From the NCBI GenBank assembly GCA_947588875.1, contig CANPZK010000008.1:1-33664 (forward strand): DNA of 33,664 bases, in the 5' to 3' direction. The notes under the pieces are model-generated. The model saw only the letters and a list, made by a program, of their open reading frames with translations. It did no database searches and was not told the origin of the DNA. How positions within the stretch are numbered: position 1 is the first letter of the stretch; the number at the start of each line of letters is the position of its first letter. A program made the translations under genes and the position numbers. This DNA is from an uncultured Clostridia bacterium. GTDB lineage: Bacteria > Bacillota > Clostridia > Oscillospirales > Acutalibacteraceae. This document shows positions 30,531 through 33,664 of this stretch, one piece after another.

Positions 30531-31889
30531 ATGATAAACACACACGACATACTCGAAACGATAAATATGATTGACAACGAAAACCTCGACGTGAGGACTA
30601 TCACGATGGGGATCTCGCTGCTCGAATGTATAGACGAGAATATAGACCGCGCCTGCGACAAGGTATACGACAAGATCTGCCGCTATGCAAAGGATCTTGT
30701 CAAGACGGGCGAGGACATATCTAAGGAATACGGCATACCCATAATCCACAAGAGGATAGCCGTTACGCCTGTCGCAATGCTCGCGGCGGCGTGTCCGTCG
30801 AGCGACCCCGTTAAATTTGCTCACGCTCTCGAGAGAGCGGCTCAGACGGTCGGGGTAAACTTTATCGGCGGATACTCGGCTCTCGTTCAAAAGGGCTTTG
30901 CCCAGGGCGATTACAGCCTGATTGAGAGCATACCGCGCGCTCTGTCGGAAACCGAGCACGTTTGCTCGTCGGTAAACGTCGGAAGCACCAAGGCGGGCAT
31001 AAATATGGACGCTGTCGCGAAGATGGGAAGGATAATCAAGCAGACGGCTGAGCTTACAAGCGACCGGGAGTGCATCGGCGCGGCAAAGCTCGTTGTGTTC
31101 TGCAATGCTCCCGAGGACAACCCGTTTATGGCGGGCGCGTTCCACGGGGTGGGCGAGCCGGACTGCGAGATAAACGTCGGCGTTTCCGGCCCCGGCGTGG
31201 TGCGCTCCGTGCTTTCAAAGTGCGGCGACTGCGACATCACCGAGGTCGCCAATCTCATTAAGAAAACCGCCTTTAAAATCACGAGAACCGGTCAGCTTGT
31301 CGCTCAGGAGGCTTCAAGGCGGCTCTGCGTTCCGTTCGGAATAGTCGATTTGTCGCTCGCGCCGACTCCCGCCGTAGGCGACAGCGTGGCGCACATTCTC
31401 GAGGAGATGGGTCTGGAGCAGTGCGGCGCTCACGGAACCACCGCGGCTCTCGCATTGCTGAACGACGCCGTTAAAAAGGGCGGCGTTATGGCTTCGTCGC
31501 ATGTCGGCGGACTTTCGGGCGCTTTTATACCCGTTACCGAGGACGCGGGCATGATAGCGGCGGCAAAGAGCGGCTGTCTGACACTGACAAAGCTCGAGGC
31601 GATGACCTCCGTCTGCTCCGTCGGGCTTGATATGATAAACGTACCGGGCGACACGACCCCGGAGGTTCTTTCCGCCATTATTGCCGACGAAGCCGCTATC
31701 GGTATGGTGAACTCAAAGACGACCGCCGTCAGGCTCATTCCGGCGATAGGCAAGAGGGCGGGCGAATGGCTTGAATTCGGCGGGCTTTTGGGCGGCGGCC
31801 CCGTTATGGAGCTGAACACCGCCTCCCCCGCAAAATTCATATCACGGGGCGGCAGGATTCCCGCTCCGCTGCAAAGTCTTAAAAACTGA
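30531..31889 (+). CDS. UPF0210 (PFL-like fold) family protein
   Basis: Conserved protein of 452 residues without an assigned reaction. Family-typical stretches include [19 protein letters not shown] near the N-terminus, [33 protein letters not shown], and a C-terminal [25 protein letters not shown]. The family has a fold related to pyruvate-formate lyase and ribonucleotide reductase barrels, but no glycyl-radical motif is obvious at its end. It is co-transcribed with the upstream ACT gene. A soluble, cytosolic location is expected: no signal peptide or membrane segment. Confidence 0.9.
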   Translation: MINTHDILETINMIDNENLDVRTITMGISLLECIDENIDRACDKVYDKICRYAKDLVKTGEDISKEYGIPIIHKRIAVTPVAMLAAACPSSDPVKFAHALERAAQTVGVNFIGGYSALVQKGFAQGDYSLIESIPRALSETEHVCSSVNVGSTKAGINMDAVAKMGRIIKQTAELTSDRECIGAAKLVVFCNAPEDNPFMAGAFHGVGEPDCEINVGVSGPGVVRSVLSKCGDCDITEVANLIKKTAFKITRTGQLVAQEASRRLCVPFGIVDLSLAPTPAVGDSVAHILEEMGLEQCGAHGTTAALALLNDAVKKGGVMASSHVGGLSGAFIPVTEDAGMIAAAKSGCLTLTKLEAMTSVCSVGLDMINVPGDTTPEVLSAIIADEAAIGMVNSKTTAVRLIPAIGKRAGEWLEFGGLLGGGPVMELNTASPAKFISRGGRIPAPLQSLKN

Positions 31890-31939
31890 TTTTTTTAATT
31901 GATTTTATTTTTACTGCCATATAAGCATTGAAAGCGATC

Positions 31940-32186
31940 GGCTGTCGCGATTTCCTGTTTACGCCAAAGCGAGGGGTTAAACAGGGTTCGGGCGGCGACC
32001 GGCTCCGTTCCGCCCTGCGGGCGGAACGGAGCCGCAAAAACGCGGCGGGCAGGGGCTTTTACCTTACAACAGGGGGGCTCCGCCGCCGCGTTTTTGCGCG
32101 CGCCCCGCCCGGCGGGGCGGGGCGCGGGTCGCCGCCCGAACCTCCCTCACGCCGCAGTGCAGTCAAAACGGGCAGCCGCGACAGCC
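31940..32186. repeat. Family-1 nested inverted-repeat element, copy 5 (with outer arms)
   Basis: The core is 31987-32140, with arms TTCGGGCGGCGACC / GGTCGCCGCCCGAA. Hairpin A is GGCTCCGTTCCGCC-ctgc-GGGCGGAACGGAGCC, the central stem is AAAAACGCGGCGG / CCGCCGCGTTTTT, and hairpin B is made of CGCCCCGCC / GGCGGGGCG. Outer arms are GGCTGTCGC (31940) / GCGACAGCC (32178). It lies between convergent genes, and the loop motif places it in the same inverted orientation as copy 3. Confidence 0.88.
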
Positions 32187-32270
32187 CCCAAACGCCCGAG
32201 CCTCGCCTAAACGAAAAATAAAATCCCAGCCGCCCCGCTCACAATACCCCAATATTCCTGCAAGCATAGC

Positions 32271-32303
32271 TTCGCCCTGCGGAACATACTTCCGCAGGGC
32301 GAA
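32271..32303. terminator. Bidirectional terminator between UPF0210 and htrA
   Basis: Perfect 14-bp stem TTCGCCCTGCGGAA / TTCCGCAGGGCGAA with a CATAC loop, followed on the + strand by ATTTATATTAAAA. On the minus strand it follows the htrA stop by 49 bases. The T runs are weak on both sides. Confidence 0.75.
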
Positions 32304-32352
32304 ATTTATATTAAAAGAAGAGGTAAGCTAATCCGTCTGTTTTACCGTAATA

Positions 32353-33663
32353 TCAGTTGAAAAACTCGTTAAAGAAATCCTCAAATCCTCCGCCGTAGTT
32401 ATTGTTGCCCGAATTTCCGCTGTTGCCGTCCTCGCTAAAGCCGTTTGTCGTAGACGACGATTCGGGGATATACTCCTCAAGCTCGAGCTTCAGCGTCGCC
32501 TTCTGACCGTCGCGGCTGACAACTACGCTTACTACGTCTCCGACCTTGTGACTCTTTATCTGCGCCTCGAACTCGCTCTTGGTCGAAACCTCCTTGCCCT
32601 CGACGGATACTATCCTGTCGCCTCTGATAAAGCCCGCGTCATGCGCCGTGCTCCTCGAATCTACGCTCTGAACGTAAACGCCGGTCTCCTTAACGCCGTA
32701 CATCATGGCGGTCTGCTCGTTCGGAATGTCTAAAAGCGTAAGTCCCGTCTCGGTAATGCCCTTTACATAGCCGTATTCGGTTAGGTCGCCCACAACGTCG
32801 GAAATACTGTTTATCGGAATGGCAAAGCCTATGCCCTCGATCTCATTGCTGACAGACTTTGCGACTACCAAGCCTATAAGGTTGCCGTGTCCGTCAAAAA
32901 GTCCGCCGCCGGAGTTGCCCGGGTTTATCTCGGCATTCGTCTGGAGGAGGTTCATAACAGTCCCGTCAACCGTTATGTCGCGGTTCAGGGCGCTGATTAT
33001 GCCCTCTGTCACCGTTCCGCCGAGCTGTCCGAGCGGATTGCCTATCGCGACAGCCTTTTCTCCGACCTTTATCTCATCGCTGTTACCCATAACCGCCGGA
33101 GTGAGGCCTGTCGCGTTGATTTTCACAAGGGCTACGTCGAGAGTCGGGGAAGCCGTTCCGACCAGCTTAGCGTCATAGCTCTTTCCGGCCTTAGTTGTAA
33201 CCTTTATCGTCTTTGCGCCGTCGATAACGTGGTTGTTTGTTATAATATACCCGTTTTCGGATATTATAACGCCGCTGCCCGCGCCCTGAGTAATATAGTT
33301 CTGCGAGAACGCGCCGGTAGTTACCGATTCGGTGGTTATCTCAACAACGCTGTCCTGAGTTTTGGCGACTATGTCCTCCGTTGACATCGCGCTGCCCTCT
33401 GCCCCGGTTGAGACGGTTTCAACAACCTTTTGGATATTCACCCCGCCGCTTGAGGTGGGATTAAGACGGTTCGCAAGCATCGCTCCTCCAAAGCCGAGTC
33501 CGGCGCTCAGGAGCATACACGCGGCTATAAGCACCGCCATGCCCGCTCTGCCCTTTTTCTTAGTCTTATTTTTCTTTTTTGCGTTGCCGTACTGCGCCGT
33601 CTGCTGAGTCGGGGTGTAATAGCTCTGCGGCGTTGTGTAGCCGGAGCCGCCCTGCCGGGTCTG
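32353..33663 (-). CDS. htrA: HtrA/DegP-type serine protease with PDZ domain (5' end outside the window)
   Basis: Membrane-anchored protease for misfolded exported proteins. The frame is open to the window edge, and the ATG at 33540 is not the real start: it lies just before the membrane segment, and the upstream residues form a normal cytosolic tail, rich in Gln, Thr and Tyr and then very basic (GNAKKKNKTKKKGRAG). After one membrane anchor the trypsin-like domain shows the triad His in TNNHVIDGA, Asp in TLDVALVKI and Ser in NPGNSGGGLF. One PDZ domain follows (GVYVQSVDSRSTAHDAGFIR), then a Ser/Asn/Gly-rich tail ending FEDFFNEFFN. Regulation lies outside the window. Confidence 0.95.
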   Translation of the reverse strand, partial: QTRQGGSGYTTPQSYYTPTQQTAQYGNAKKKNKTKKKGRAGMAVLIAACMLLSAGLGFGGAMLANRLNPTSSGGVNIQKVVETVSTGAEGSAMSTEDIVAKTQDSVVEITTESVTTGAFSQNYITQGAGSGVIISENGYIITNNHVIDGAKTIKVTTKAGKSYDAKLVGTASPTLDVALVKINATGLTPAVMGNSDEIKVGEKAVAIGNPLGQLGGTVTEGIISALNRDITVDGTVMNLLQTNAEINPGNSGGGLFDGHGNLIGLVVAKSVSNEIEGIGFAIPINSISDVVGDLTEYGYVKGITETGLTLLDIPNEQTAMMYGVKETGVYVQSVDSRSTAHDAGFIRGDRIVSVEGKEVSTKSEFEAQIKSHKVGDVVSVVVSRDGQKATLKLELEEYIPESSSTTNGFSEDGNSGNSGNNNYGGGFEDFFNEFFN

Positions 33664-33664
33664 C

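Overview
The window looks like a chromosomal segment of an endospore-forming, anaerobic member of the Clostridia, probably an uncultivated Oscillospirales/Ruminococcaceae-type gut bacterium. Supporting signs are a GerAB/GerC germinant-receptor tail, a bacterial V/A-type ATPase operon, secreted proteins with type I dockerins, an Aquifex-type aconitase beside a eukaryote-like NADP isocitrate dehydrogenase, and GC-rich coding sequence with AT-rich consensus sigma-A promoters. The taxonomic placement is inference from gene content.

Layout. 1-1218 (+): end of a germinant receptor operon. 1219-2320: a gene-free composite repeat array. 2363-4973 (-): a cadC-cadA metal-resistance unit with a shared operator sequence, bordered by 77-base inverted arms that belong to the flanking arrays. 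5061-5690: a second composite array. 5709-8931 (-): acn-icd, the oxidative branch toward 2-oxoglutarate. 9204-15219 (-): alr-polA-[element 1]-ywlE-rimI-tsaD, a housekeeping gene cluster with a promoter at alr and a terminator after tsaD. 15353-15612: element 2. 15820-17320 (+): two secreted dockerin proteins behind a strong promoter and a folded leader. 17491-26493 (-): nine-gene V-type ATPase operon in the order H-C-I-K-F-[element 3]-E-A-B-D. 26794-27372 (+): a duplicated DUF305 protein. 27390-27616: element 4. 27619-28781 (-): a YetF-like membrane protein and ruvX. 28835-29120: tandem repeat and hairpin. 29163-29999 (-): PHP phosphoesterase. 30243-31889 (+): ACT protein and UPF0210 protein. 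31940-32186: element 5. 32353 to the window end (-): HtrA-type protease, cut by the window edge.

The protein-coding content is mostly ordinary core metabolism. The unusual content is between genes. Family 1 consists of five copies of a nested inverted-repeat element. Its outer arms and central stem are conserved in sequence, while two inner hairpins differ completely between copies yet stay self-complementary in each. Three copies carry a further 9-bp outer arm pair in which one base pair covaries. Two copies lie between co-directional genes, one of them inside the ATPase operon. Family 2 consists of at least nine short hairpins with fixed ends (GCAG...CTGCGGTC) and exchangeable stems, embedded in composite tandem arrays and often placed where a terminator would be. 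No tRNA, rRNA, CRISPR array, transposase or phage gene was recognised.
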